DNA of 64,000 nt, taken from assembly GCA_017379015.1 (NCBI GenBank), contig JAFNXN010000004.1:62001-126000 (forward strand), in the 5' to 3' direction. The notes beneath the pieces were generated by a model. That model did not search any database. It saw nothing but the letters and a program-made list of their open reading frames with translations, and was not told where the DNA came from. This document shows positions 32,400 through 41,977 of this stretch, piece by piece. Made by a program: the position numbers and the translations under genes. Every line of letters starts with the position of its first letter. Within the stretch, counting starts at the first letter, position 1. The stretch comes from Alistipes sp. GTDB lineage: Bacteria; Bacteroidota; Bacteroidia; Bacteroidales; Rikenellaceae.

Positions 32400-33827
32400 C
32401 TAATGGTCGTGATGATCATGATCAGGATCGAGGGTCACACCATACTCGTTAGGATTTGAGAGCTTCACGCCGTTATGCTCGCCTGTGAGGGTACGCAAGA
32501 ACGACACAATGGTAGCAGCCTCCTCGTCGGTGATGTCGACATCAGACTGATAGCGTGCCATGTCGGCAACGGCCTCCTCCATGGTTGCGCGTGTACCATC
32601 GTGGTAGTAGGGCCAAGTAAGCTCCACATTGCGCAAGCCAGGGACCTTGAAGCGGTGACGATCACGCTCATCCTGAGTCTGCTTGAAGCGGCCGTTATCC
32701 TCCTCGGTGAGTGTCTCGCCACGAGCCTCGAAGTAGTGGCGACGAAGACCCATAAGCTCGTAAGACTCGCCACCAAGATTAGCACCCACGTGACATGTAG
32801 CACAGCTATACTTCTTAAAGAGTTCATAGCCAGCTACCTCCTCAGCGGTAAGAGCCTCGTTATCGCCACGTAACCACTTGTCGAAGCGTGAGTTAGGGGT
32901 GTTCAACGTGCGCTCGAACTCCTCAATAGCGTTAGTGAGGTTTGCCTCGGTGATGCCATCGGGATATACCGCAACAAACTCTGCCTTGAATGCCTCATCA
33001 GCATCGAGCTTAGCGATGATCTCGTCAAACGACTTTGACGCCATCTCAACAGGGTTGAGTGGAGGTCCTGCAGCCTGCTCAGCAAGGGTCTTTGCACGAC
33101 CATCCCAGAACTGCACAAAGTTATATGCCGAGTTATATACCGTAGGAGCATTCACGCCACCTAGCTGATCCTCAACACCATGCGAGTAGCGATGGTTGTC
33201 GACACCACCCGTAGATAGGTTGTGACATGTAGCACACGAGATGGTATTATCCACCGAGAGGCGGGTGTCGTGGAAGAGCTTGAAGCCAAGGTCGGCCTTC
33301 GCCTTGATGACATCCTTTGACTCAGCGATAGGTCGTACAGGCTCACCGCGGCGATCACCCTCAAGACCATCGGCATAGTACTCTGCACGATAGTCGGCAG
33401 CCCACGCTGCGACGATCTCAGCCTTAGCATCGGTAGACTGGCTACCCCAATGCACAAGGTAGTACTTTGCCTGAGGCATAGTGCCATCGGCGATAACCTT
33501 CTCGACCTTTGCCACGTCGACAGGATTAGGCATCTCGCCCTCGGCAAGAGCCTTAACAAGAGGCTCGATGTCGTAGGCACGATAGCCCTCCTCAATATCC
33601 TTCATAACCATGTCACCTGCCACGGGGAACGAGGCATAAAATGGCTTCTCGGCATCACGTGAGTGGCAGCTCATACAGCCACCCTCCTCGATTATTGCAG
33701 CTACACGAGCGTTAGGAGCAAGCTCCTCAGATGGGGGCGTGAGCGAGACAAAGTAGCCGACAACGAGCGCGAGAACCACAACGAGCAGCGCGATCGACAG
33801 CCTCTTAAGTGTAAATAGTCTCTTCAT
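32400..33827 (-). CDS. Cytochrome-c peroxidase-like protein with three CxxCH motifs
   Basis: A 475-residue protein with an N-terminal signal-anchor (residues 11-29). It has three c-type haem sites: CMSCH (51-55), CATCH (about 198-202) and CATCH (about 342-346). The last two belong to the di-haem peroxidase core (MauG/CcpA type), which reduces hydrogen peroxide in the periplasm. The first lies in an N-terminal extension that resembles a separate haem-binding domain and may feed electrons to the core. The C-terminus is His/Asp-rich (DPDHDHHDH), suggesting metal binding. CcsBA, needed for haem attachment, is encoded 150 bases upstream. A weak TATCTTTA box lies at 33881-33888 on the minus strand. 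Confidence 0.9.
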   Translation of the reverse strand: MKRLFTLKRLSIALLVVVLALVVGYFVSLTPPSEELAPNARVAAIIEEGGCMSCHSRDAEKPFYASFPVAGDMVMKDIEEGYRAYDIEPLVKALAEGEMPNPVDVAKVEKVIADGTMPQAKYYLVHWGSQSTDAKAEIVAAWAADYRAEYYADGLEGDRRGEPVRPIAESKDVIKAKADLGFKLFHDTRLSVDNTISCATCHNLSTGGVDNHRYSHGVEDQLGGVNAPTVYNSAYNFVQFWDGRAKTLAEQAAGPPLNPVEMASKSFDEIIAKLDADEAFKAEFVAVYPDGITEANLTNAIEEFERTLNTPNSRFDKWLRGDNEALTAEEVAGYELFKKYSCATCHVGANLGGESYELMGLRRHYFEARGETLTEEDNGRFKQTQDERDRHRFKVPGLRNVELTWPYYHDGTRATMEEAVADMARYQSDVDITDEEAATIVSFLRTLTGEHNGVKLSNPNEYGVTLDPDHDHHDH

Positions 33828-33977
33828 AATCTTTTTGTTTATTAGGTAACTTTATTGGGTAATATCCCATTTTAGCACGATAAAGATAATACTTTTTTTT
33901 AAATCAAAGAAATTATATAGCTAAAACATGACATTTTATGCTTTTTTGTGGTCGCATATAGGGGCATCAACCAAACG

Positions 33978-36218
33978 CTAGGCATAGCTGTGCATACCTC
34001 CGAGGAAGAAGTTAACGCCAAAATAGGTGATGAGCACTGCCAAGAACGCAACGACGGCAAAGAGGTGAAAGGTCATCGGGTTACGCAGTGCCCTAAGCGA
34101 CGATGTGTGGATAAGTGCCGCATATATAAGCATAGTGATGAGTGCCCACACCTCCTTGGGGTCCCACCCCCAATAGCGTCCCCACGAGAGGTTTGCCCAC
34201 ACAGCACCGATGAAGATGCCAGCCGTGAGCAGTGCCACCGCAGGATAGAGCATGATGCGGCTCACCACGGCAAGATACTCAACATCGGCACTCGCCTCCA
34301 TGCCACGCAGCGCACGAAGCACCATGGCACTTATGCCATTGAGCATGATAAAGGCGAGCAACGTATATGAGATCATGATCACCATAACATGGATGCTGAG
34401 CAGTGGCGACTGTAGCACTGGAACAAGCTGCGTTATGCGTGGCGATGCCTCGCCAAGCATGGCAACAAGCAGCGTGAAGCCCGCCACGAGCAGTCCAAAG
34501 GGGAGGGCAAGAGGAAATCTACGAGCTATTGCCAGGGTGATTACCACACTCGACCACGCCATAAACTGCATCGTCTCATAGCCGTTGGCAAGGGGTATAT
34601 GTCCCGAGATATAGTATCGTAGTGCGATGTGCAACGAGAGGTAGAGGGCAAGCGCAACGAGAAAGGTGTAGAGCAGACTACGTAGCACCCTTACGCCACG
34701 ACCTTCGCGTCGTAGGTTGATAAGCCAGAGCAGCGAGAGGATGCCCAGCGTGAGGCACGACATGGCCAGCGGGCGATTGTAGTTGATGCTATTATAGAGC
34801 CTCTCGGCAGCAATCTTGCGCTCCGAGGGCAGGGCATGAGCCACGCTACGCTGATAACGCGCTATATCGTTCATCATCTCGATCACACGCTGCTCATCAC
34901 CCCCAGCAGCTGCCTGAGCCACAAGCGCAAGACTCTTACGCACAAGAAGTTGTTCATCGCCACTCATCGTCGCAGGGAGTTCGTCGGTAGGCGAGTACCA
35001 CACCGTATCACCACTCTGAGCATCTGTCGATGGGAATACCCTCAGCAGCGTGCCCATAGAGAGCATCGACACAAGGCTAAACTTCTCGGTGGCAAGCTCA
35101 GCACTCTGCCGCAGCGAACGAGAATCGCTACGAAGCATATTATCTAGTTTGTAGCCATCATTGCCGATAAAGTCGACAAGGCGAGCATAACCACCCTCAA
35201 TGCCAAGCTCGCGCCTAACAGCCTCGCCCTTGATCTTTATCATCGGCTCCTCGGTCCAGTCGTCGGCAAAGAGATACCAACCAACAAAGACCTGCTCGGC
35301 ACTCAATCCGCGATACTCCGCCTTGCCAGTAAGCTTCTGAGTGAACTCTATGGCAAGGGTCTCGAGGGGTGCTATGCGGTGGTTGTGGTAGACCAACACA
35401 TCGCAGAAGCTATCGGCAGCCTCAGGCGAAAGAGTGCGTGGCAGAGGCCTTTCATGCGCTAAGACACCCAATGGCGTAAGAAGCACGAAGAGCACAACGA
35501 CAGAGAGTCGACGAAGAGCTGGGTGGCGCAACAGCTTGCGAAACATCGAACTTGGGTCAAGGAAGAAAAGGATAAACGAGAGGAGCAACATGATGTATCC
35601 AGCATAGGTTATGGCGATGCCATAGGGGTCATGCTGCACCATCAGCGTAGCACCCTCAGCATCGGCATCGTAGCCCGCTTGATAGATACGAAACTCCTTG
35701 TGGCGCAGGATGTTATTCATCGACACAACACCCTCAACACTCCCCGCCTCATCGCTCAGCCTTAGATGGCTGACGTAGTCCATGGGAGCAAACGTGCCAT
35801 CGTAGTATCTTAGCTCAAAGTCGTCGAGCGTAACCCAGAAACCGAACTTGTGAGGTCTACCATCGCGCAGTATAAACTCATCGACACTCTCGCCCTCACG
35901 TAGATGAAATGCCCCTTCGCGGCCCGTAAGATGGGTGGTGAGGGCACCAACAAGGATCACAACGAAGCTCAGGTGCAACGCAACGATACGTAGACGACGA
36001 TGTAGTCCCGAGAGGATGATATGTGCCAAAGAGCACACCGTGGCAACCGTCCACAGAGCAATCATCCAGGGCGCAGTGTAGATCTTCGAGAGCACAAGCT
36101 CCGTAGAGTGGATCTTCTCGAGTATCGTGGCAGCCATCAATACGAATACCACCACGCCAAATAAGCCAAAGGCAAGAAATTTTACTATATCCTTAAGCGA
36201 CTCTCTTTTCATACGCAA
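33978..36218 (-). CDS. Cytochrome c biogenesis protein CcsBA (ResB-ResC fusion)
   Basis: This 746-residue integral membrane protein attaches haem to apocytochromes c (system II). The N-terminal ResB-like part has several membrane helices and a large periplasmic domain (about 250-430). The C-terminal CcsA part has the tryptophan-rich haem-handling motif WGRYWGWDPKEVW and nearby conserved histidines in IHTSSLR and other loops. The fused form is common in Bacteroidota and epsilonproteobacteria. The gene follows the S41 protease by six bases and precedes the multihaem peroxidase, its most likely client in this window. Confidence 0.93.
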   Translation of the reverse strand: MRMKRESLKDIVKFLAFGLFGVVVFVLMAATILEKIHSTELVLSKIYTAPWMIALWTVATVCSLAHIILSGLHRRLRIVALHLSFVVILVGALTTHLTGREGAFHLREGESVDEFILRDGRPHKFGFWVTLDDFELRYYDGTFAPMDYVSHLRLSDEAGSVEGVVSMNNILRHKEFRIYQAGYDADAEGATLMVQHDPYGIAITYAGYIMLLLSFILFFLDPSSMFRKLLRHPALRRLSVVVLFVLLTPLGVLAHERPLPRTLSPEAADSFCDVLVYHNHRIAPLETLAIEFTQKLTGKAEYRGLSAEQVFVGWYLFADDWTEEPMIKIKGEAVRRELGIEGGYARLVDFIGNDGYKLDNMLRSDSRSLRQSAELATEKFSLVSMLSMGTLLRVFPSTDAQSGDTVWYSPTDELPATMSGDEQLLVRKSLALVAQAAAGGDEQRVIEMMNDIARYQRSVAHALPSERKIAAERLYNSINYNRPLAMSCLTLGILSLLWLINLRREGRGVRVLRSLLYTFLVALALYLSLHIALRYYISGHIPLANGYETMQFMAWSSVVITLAIARRFPLALPFGLLVAGFTLLVAMLGEASPRITQLVPVLQSPLLSIHVMVIMISYTLLAFIMLNGISAMVLRALRGMEASADVEYLAVVSRIMLYPAVALLTAGIFIGAVWANLSWGRYWGWDPKEVWALITMLIYAALIHTSSLRALRNPMTFHLFAVVAFLAVLITYFGVNFFLGGMHSYA

Positions 36219-36224
36219 TACACT

Positions 36225-37652
36225 CTACTCCACATAGTTACGAATACCATGAACAGGACGATCGAGAGGCAACGTAGCCTCCGCATCAAGACTCTGACGA
36301 CGAGCATAAGGAGCCGTCGCAACACTCTTTCCAGTGATCGAGGCTATAGCTGCAGCAAGGGCTATGTCGTAGTGTGCATCGCCCCAATCGGTGCGAGGCA
36401 GAGGATAGTTCTCATCACTGACACCCAACTGATTACCCTCCACTGTTAGGTCTACGTCGGGGAGTATGCCATCGCCCCAATCACCCACGCCCTTGGCATT
36501 GAAACACATAAAGGTGATGGGTGCAAACTCAAGCGAGATACCCGCGATGGTACGTCGCGTTACGTCCATACCGCAGTTCTTACCCTCGGTGATTGAGCCG
36601 ATGAGTGTCACCGGAAAATCCAAGCCACGCAGACCCATGATCACAAGCTCCGACGAGGAGGCTGTATAGCCCGAGCATATCACCGTAAGACGCTGCAACG
36701 ACAACAGCTCACCCGTCTGTGCTAGACGAAACTCCGAGCGAGGCTCCATCTTGGTATTCAGTGCATTACGCTCAATACTGCAAAATATCTGATCCTCGAA
36801 AGTTGCTGGCACAAGTGCCGAGGTAAGCTTCTGTGCCGAGAGCAGAGAGCCTCCCGAGTTACACCTAAGATCGAGGATAAGTTCCTCAGCACCCGACGCT
36901 TTGAGCTCCGCAATTGCAGCAAGTAGCTCTTCGTCATACTCCGACTCGAAGCCCGTATAAACTAGATAGCCTATCTTACGGTTAAAACCCTCAACCTCAA
37001 TCACTTCATGGTGAGCCACAGGCGTTTCACTATATGCACCCTTTTGAAGTTCCACGGTGATGGTCGAGCCATCAACCTGACGACGTAGCGCAAGCTTAAG
37101 ACTCTCTGCCGTATTACCCTGAATCGAGTTGAAACGCTGTGCGTAGTTCGAGCTAGTGATGAACGAGTCGTTGATCATAATTATCAAATCGCCACGCTTG
37201 ATGCCAGCCAACGATGCTGGCGAGCCATCAAAGATGTTCTCCACAACAAAGCAATAGTGACCCAGCTCGCGATCGGTAAGTACTACTGTGTAGTGTAGCT
37301 CGATGCCAAAGCCCATAGCCTCGGCGCGTGTTGTGCTCTGAGTCTCATGAATATAGGAGTAGAACACACGCTGTCCCTTGCTATTGATATAGCCATCATC
37401 AAGGTTTGTCTGAAGCCTCGAGAGCACCGAGCTAAGATACCCCTCCCAGGGTTGTTGGCGATCGAACGTATTGCACTTCTTAGCCACCTCATCCAACCAG
37501 TAATACTCGGTCTCGAGTCGCTGATCAATATAATCTATGATGGCTAGATCCTTCGAGCTGTTGCCGCCATACTGTGGGCGGTCGATACCAGGATATGAAG
37601 GCGATGTACACGCCGCAAATAGCAATACAAAGAATGGTATAAGTCGCTTCAT
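36225..37652 (-). CDS. S41 family peptidase (C-terminal processing protease-like) lipoprotein
   Basis: A 475-residue lipoprotein with signal MKRLIPFFVLLFAAC (Cys15). An N-terminal helical region is followed by a PDZ domain (about 140-190; SPASLAGIKRGDLIIMIND), then the S41 core. The core has LDLRCNSGGSLLSAQKL and the nucleophile region SGYTASSSELVIMGLRGL; a lysine in EGKNCGMD fits the Ser-Lys dyad. Such proteins cleave exported proteins near their C-terminus. It lies between nth and ccsBA with 11- and 6-base gaps, probably a transcriptional and not a functional link. Confidence 0.9.
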   Translation of the reverse strand: MKRLIPFFVLLFAACTSPSYPGIDRPQYGGNSSKDLAIIDYIDQRLETEYYWLDEVAKKCNTFDRQQPWEGYLSSVLSRLQTNLDDGYINSKGQRVFYSYIHETQSTTRAEAMGFGIELHYTVVLTDRELGHYCFVVENIFDGSPASLAGIKRGDLIIMINDSFITSSNYAQRFNSIQGNTAESLKLALRRQVDGSTITVELQKGAYSETPVAHHEVIEVEGFNRKIGYLVYTGFESEYDEELLAAIAELKASGAEELILDLRCNSGGSLLSAQKLTSALVPATFEDQIFCSIERNALNTKMEPRSEFRLAQTGELLSLQRLTVICSGYTASSSELVIMGLRGLDFPVTLIGSITEGKNCGMDVTRRTIAGISLEFAPITFMCFNAKGVGDWGDGILPDVDLTVEGNQLGVSDENYPLPRTDWGDAHYDIALAAAIASITGKSVATAPYARRQSLDAEATLPLDRPVHGIRNYVE

Positions 37653-37663
37653 GTTAGTGCTGT

Positions 37664-38305
37664 TTAGATCTCTTGAGAGTTATAATATTTACATGCTGCC
37701 GTAATTCCACACTTCTCGCATCGTGGCTTACGCGCCAGACAGGTGTAGCGACCATGCAGGATTAGCCAATGGTGAGCTATGGGCAGCAGATACTTCGGAA
37801 AGCCCTTTTCTAGTTGTCGCTCGGTGGCAAGAGGCGTACGGGCATTACGCGAAAGACCTATGCGCGCTGCAACACGAAAGACATGGGTGTCGACAGGCAT
37901 CACCTCACGCCCCCAGAGCACAGCACCCACAACATTTGCCGTCTTGCGACCCACACCCTGCAACGACTCTAGGTCGGCGGGATCGTAGGGCACTTCGCCA
38001 CCGAACCTCTCGACAAGCTGTCGCGAGAGTGTTGCTAGGTGCTTAGCCTTATTGTTAGGATAAGAGATGCTCTTGATATAGGCATATATCTCCTCCTCCG
38101 AAGCCGTAGCCATAGCATGAGCATCAGGGTATGCCTCAAAGAGCGCAGGCGTGGTTAGGTTGACACGCTTATCGGTACACTGCGCCGAGAGCACCACAGC
38201 CACCAACAGCTCGAAAGGTGTGCGGAAGTTGAGCTCACTCTCCGCCGTGGGCATAGCCTTCGAGAAGTACTCTATAACGTAGTCGTATCGCTGTTTTGTG
38301 GTCAT
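37664..38305 (-). CDS. nth: Endonuclease III
   Basis: The start at ATG 38305 (MTTKQRYDYV) overlaps the upstream gene stop as ATGA, giving 213 residues; seven more codons precede it in frame. The helix-hairpin-helix motif LQGVGRKTANVV has the catalytic lysine, and the aspartate is in PVDTHVFRVA. The four [4Fe-4S] cysteines are at the end: C-x6-C-x2-C-x5-C (CLARKPRCEKCGITAAC). It removes oxidised pyrimidines and nicks the abasic site in base-excision repair. Confidence 0.95.
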   Translation of the reverse strand: MTTKQRYDYVIEYFSKAMPTAESELNFRTPFELLVAVVLSAQCTDKRVNLTTPALFEAYPDAHAMATASEEEIYAYIKSISYPNNKAKHLATLSRQLVERFGGEVPYDPADLESLQGVGRKTANVVGAVLWGREVMPVDTHVFRVAARIGLSRNARTPLATERQLEKGFPKYLLPIAHHWLILHGRYTCLARKPRCEKCGITAACKYYNSQEI

Positions 38306-39243
38306 CTGTTGCGAGGTTTGCGCCACATACGCCAGAGTATCTTCTTGGCAAAGAGGGCGTATGAGGCTGGGTTATTAACAAGTGGGTGATAGATCCTTAT
38401 GTCGCGTCGCCAGCGAGCTATATACTCGCCTACCGAGCCATTGTAGGATAACACCCATAGTGCTGTGTTATGCTTCGAGCGTTGCAGCTCATCGTGGAGT
38501 CGTTTATCGTTGTAATGTTCATCATACCAGAGGCTTATGTCGACCAACGAGTCAACAAAGGTGATCTTGCGACGATACTCCTCACTATGACTCACGCTAC
38601 GCTTCAGCACGCGGTGTACCGCCATGGGGCAGTCGATGGCAAGATAGCGGCTACGTGCTGCAAACCAGAGCCACATGGGCAGGTCGTCGGTAAGCCATTC
38701 GGGGTGCTCCTCGGGGCGTACCTCGGCGTAGTACTGCTCGACAAGTGCACGTCGTGCCACAACGGTGCAGTTCTCGGCAGGGTTGCGCCTAAGCATAGCC
38801 TCGAAGCTCGTGGGACACTCCTCGCTCTCGGGATATAGGGTCACGCCACCCTCCTCGTCGCGTCGCTCCGAGCGCGTATAGCACATGCCTACATCGGGAT
38901 GCTGATCTAGGAGCTCCACCTGCATTTGCAGCTTCTTGCGATGCGTGAAGTAGTCGTCGCCATCGAGCAGCGCAACATACTCGCCACGCGCGGCACAGAT
39001 GCTACGGCGATAGTTCTCGCGCATGCCCACATTCCTCTCCGAGGTGATGACACGTATGCAGTCGGGATATAGACGCTCGTAGTCGCGTACTACGGCCAGC
39101 GTGCGGTCGGTGCTGCAATCCTCGCCCACAACGATCTCGATGCCAAACGAGGTTTGCTGACGCAACACACTCTCGATGGCCTCAGCGATATATCGTTCGT
39201 GGTTATATGTGGTCATGATGACCGAGAGCCTCACTTCGTGCAT
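38302..39243 (-). CDS. Glycosyltransferase family 2 protein
   Basis: The start is placed at ATG 39243 (MHEVRLSVIMTTYNHERYI), which lies four bases after the uvrD stop; the longer frame runs inside uvrD. The 313-residue protein has the GT-A start motif, VVGEDCSTDRT, and the DGDD metal-binding motif (ALLDGDDYF). An acidic ED pair (WLTDDLP) fits the catalytic region. It resembles enzymes that add sugars to cell-surface polysaccharide. It is coupled to nth by an ATGA overlap, so it stands alone without other polysaccharide genes; its acceptor is unknown. Confidence 0.9.
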   Translation of the reverse strand: MHEVRLSVIMTTYNHERYIAEAIESVLRQQTSFGIEIVVGEDCSTDRTLAVVRDYERLYPDCIRVITSERNVGMRENYRRSICAARGEYVALLDGDDYFTHRKKLQMQVELLDQHPDVGMCYTRSERRDEEGGVTLYPESEECPTSFEAMLRRNPAENCTVVARRALVEQYYAEVRPEEHPEWLTDDLPMWLWFAARSRYLAIDCPMAVHRVLKRSVSHSEEYRRKITFVDSLVDISLWYDEHYNDKRLHDELQRSKHNTALWVLSYNGSVGEYIARWRRDIRIYHPLVNNPASYALFAKKILWRMWRKPRNR

Positions 39244-39247
39244 AAGC

Positions 39248-41683
39248 CTAACGTTTTGTGAGTTTTGCAAACTTGGCAAGCAGCGTCTTTGAGCCATATT
39301 GCGCAAAGTTAACAACAAGCTTATGGTCGGTAGCAAGCGGCTCTATGCGCTCCACCACGCCTACACCAAACTTAGGATGCTCCACACGCTCGCCCACAGC
39401 AAAGCTACAATCGCTCAGCACAACACCCTCAGCCTGAGGGCGAACACCCACGGAGCGCATACCGGCACGCGCAGGATCAAGAGGCTTTGGCTGCGCAACG
39501 ATCTCAGGGCGTGGACGTTGTGGCTGCTGCGACTGTGTAGCACCACTAGAGCCAAACCTACGCAAAGGCACCTCGCCACGACGCGTATCGTAGCGTGGAC
39601 GCGAAACATCGCCACGTGGACGTGGATCATCCTCCAAGTCAGTCATGGAACGCTCCCAGCGGCTACGTCCGCTAAGCTCCGCTAGGTCGAAGTTGGCATC
39701 CACAAAGCTGCTCTCTATCTCGCGAAGGAAGCGGCTGGGCGAGCTATTCTCAGTCTTACCCCACACGCGACGCATCTCGGCAAACGAGAGCATCACGGCG
39801 CGCTTGGCACGTGTCAGAGCCACATACATCAGGCGACGCTCCTCCTCCAGATCGCTCAGCGACTCCACCGAGCGACTCGATGGGAAGAGACCCTCCTCCA
39901 TACCTACTATATATACATATTCATACTCTAGACCCTTTGCTGAGTGTACGGTCATCAGCGTCACACGGTTGCCGTCGTCCTCAGCGTCCTGATCTGTCTG
40001 CAACATAATGTTCTGCATCCACTCGTCGACGGTAGGCTCAAACTCGGCATCGCGCAGGCCCTCGTCTACATCCTTAGCACACTCCTCCTCGTACGAGCTC
40101 ATCATCGAGAGTAGCTGGTCGAGGTAGTCCTTCGAGGTATCGTTCTCAGGCTTCTTCTCTGCCTCAAGGGCGTGTAGAATGCCGCTACGCGCCAACACCT
40201 CCTTGCCGAAGTCGCAGACACCCATCGTAGCACGCATCGCCTGAAGCTCCTGAATCATGCGGACAAAGTCGCCCACCTTGCGCACCACAACCCTCTCCAC
40301 AGCATCCAACACTGGTGAGGCTAAAAGCTCGCTCACGGCGTGCCACATCGAGAGGTTCTTGGCACGTGCTATCTCCTCGATACGCGCCACGGTGGTCTCG
40401 CCAATGCCGCGCGCTGGGTAGTTTATGATGTGCTTGAACGACTCATTGTCGTGGGGGTTAATAATAAGGCTGAGGTAGGCAAGCATCTTGCGCACATCCT
40501 TATGCTCGAGCAACGACATACCCTTATACACACGATAGGGGATGCCACGGCGTGTGAGTGCCGCCTCGAAAAGACCATGCTGCTTGTTGGTGCGATAGAG
40601 GATCGCAAAGTCACGCCACTGGGCTCCGTCGCGCGCCCTATCCTTAATGTCCATAGCCACCTCCACAGGCTCATAGCTATCCTCCAACACTCGCACGAGA
40701 CGTATCTTCTCGCCACACTCAGCGGCCGAGAAGCACCTCTTCTCCAGACGGCGCGAGTTGTGGGCTATGAGCGAGTTTGCCGCATCGACGATGGTCTGTG
40801 TCGAGCGATAGTTCTGCTCTAGTTTGTAGACTTTTGCCGTTGGGTAGTCGCGCTGGAACGAGAGGATATTCTCGATCTTAGCACCTCGGAAGGCGTAGAT
40901 ACTCTGCGCATCATCGCCCACGACACATACGTTTGAGTGCTTGAGTGCCAAGCGGCGCACGATGATATACTGCGCCATGTTGGTATCCTGATACTCGTCG
41001 ACAAGGATATACTTAAACTGCTGCTGGTAGCCCTCCAGCACCTCCTGACAATCACGCAGCAGGATGTTGGTCTGCAATAGCAGGTCGTCGAAGTCCATAG
41101 CTCCGTTGCGCTTGCAACGTATGCAGTACTCGTTGTAGATATCGCCTATCTGCGGCATCTTCATCTCACGATCCTCAGCACCGAGCTGCGCATTGGCAAT
41201 ATAGGCACCAGGGGTGATAAGCGAGTTCTTAGCCATCGATATACGCGCTGCCACGGCTTGTGGCTTGTAACGCTCCTCCGAGAGGTTCATCTCCTTGATG
41301 ATGCTCTTTATGAGGTTCTTAACGTCGTTAGGCTCGTAGATAGTGTAACTTGGTGTGAAGCCTATCTTCTCGGCATTGTCGCGCAAGATACGCGAGAATA
41401 CCGAGTGGAAGGTTCCCATGCGTATAAATCGTGCCTCGCCACCCACCATCTGCTCAATACGTTCGCGCATCTCGCGTGCCGCCTTATTGGTAAAGGTCAG
41501 TGCGAGTATCGAGCTGGGCTTCACGCCATGAGCCAACATATATGCTATGCGCGTTGTGAGCACACGTGTCTTGCCCGAGCCGGCACCCGCAATGATGAGT
41601 GAGGGGCCCTCGTAGTTGACAACAGCCTCGCGCTGCGCAGGATTTAAGCCTTGTAATATATCTTCGTACATCTCTATATCCAT
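39248..41683 (-). CDS. UvrD/PcrA-type ATP-dependent DNA helicase
   Basis: An 811-residue superfamily 1A helicase. Walker A is AGAGSGKTRVL, motif II DEYQDTN, motif III GDDAQSIYAFRGA, motif IV QNYRSTQ, and motifs V-VI VHSAKGLEYEYVYI and YVALTRAK. A linker rich in Arg/Pro/Gln (about 690-755) is followed by a C-terminal Tudor-like domain (VGERVEHPKFGVGVVERI), as in PcrA. It unwinds DNA in repair and dismantles RecA filaments. It heads a minus-strand unit with the glycosyltransferase, nth, S41 and ccsBA genes, and has its own TATCTTTG promoter. Confidence 0.95.
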   Translation of the reverse strand: MDIEMYEDILQGLNPAQREAVVNYEGPSLIIAGAGSGKTRVLTTRIAYMLAHGVKPSSILALTFTNKAAREMRERIEQMVGGEARFIRMGTFHSVFSRILRDNAEKIGFTPSYTIYEPNDVKNLIKSIIKEMNLSEERYKPQAVAARISMAKNSLITPGAYIANAQLGAEDREMKMPQIGDIYNEYCIRCKRNGAMDFDDLLLQTNILLRDCQEVLEGYQQQFKYILVDEYQDTNMAQYIIVRRLALKHSNVCVVGDDAQSIYAFRGAKIENILSFQRDYPTAKVYKLEQNYRSTQTIVDAANSLIAHNSRRLEKRCFSAAECGEKIRLVRVLEDSYEPVEVAMDIKDRARDGAQWRDFAILYRTNKQHGLFEAALTRRGIPYRVYKGMSLLEHKDVRKMLAYLSLIINPHDNESFKHIINYPARGIGETTVARIEEIARAKNLSMWHAVSELLASPVLDAVERVVVRKVGDFVRMIQELQAMRATMGVCDFGKEVLARSGILHALEAEKKPENDTSKDYLDQLLSMMSSYEEECAKDVDEGLRDAEFEPTVDEWMQNIMLQTDQDAEDDGNRVTLMTVHSAKGLEYEYVYIVGMEEGLFPSSRSVESLSDLEEERRLMYVALTRAKRAVMLSFAEMRRVWGKTENSSPSRFLREIESSFVDANFDLAELSGRSRWERSMTDLEDDPRPRGDVSRPRYDTRRGEVPLRRFGSSGATQSQQPQRPRPEIVAQPKPLDPARAGMRSVGVRPQAEGVVLSDCSFAVGERVEHPKFGVGVVERIEPLATDHKLVVNFAQYGSKTLLAKFAKLTKR

Positions 41684-41692
41684 TTTTCAGCA

Positions 41693-41700
41693 CAAAGATA
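41693..41700 (-). promoter_or_regulatory. -7 promoter box for uvrD and downstream genes
   Basis: The minus strand reads TATCTTTG, nine bases upstream of ATG 41683, which implies a very short leader or the use of the second ATG four codons in. Confidence 0.55.
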
Positions 41701-41710
41701 CAACTATTTT

Positions 41711-41893
41711 TTAGATGAAAGAGCAAAGATCAAAGATCATAGAGCAAAGAGAGGGCGAGGAGGAGGGTCACAAACTAAGAGAGCAACTACGCGGAGGCGA
41801 CCATGTTCATTGCTAGCGAGTGCGCTTTTTCCCATTTAAGAGAACTTTCAACTCTAATCTTTGCTCTTTGCGCCTTGCTCTTTCATCTTTTTT
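41711..41893. repeat. Imperfect inverted repeat between uvrD and metG
   Basis: GATGAAAGAGCAAAGATC near 41714 is mirrored by GCTCTTTCATC near 41877 and TCTTTGCTCTTTG near 41858. The sequence is A/G-rich on one side and T/C-rich on the other, so part of the match is low complexity. The rest of 41684-41977 holds only the two promoters. Confidence 0.45.
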
Positions 41894-41896
41894 TAT

Positions 41897-41904
41897 TATC
41901 TTTG
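41897..41904 (+). promoter_or_regulatory. -7 promoter box for metG
   Basis: TATCTTTG lies 73 bases before ATG 41978. Confidence 0.6.
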
Positions 41905-41977
41905 TTCCATATTATGCGCTCGTGCGTAGCACATGGTGTGCTTACTGCCGTAGCGTCAACAATTTAGAGTACAAAAA

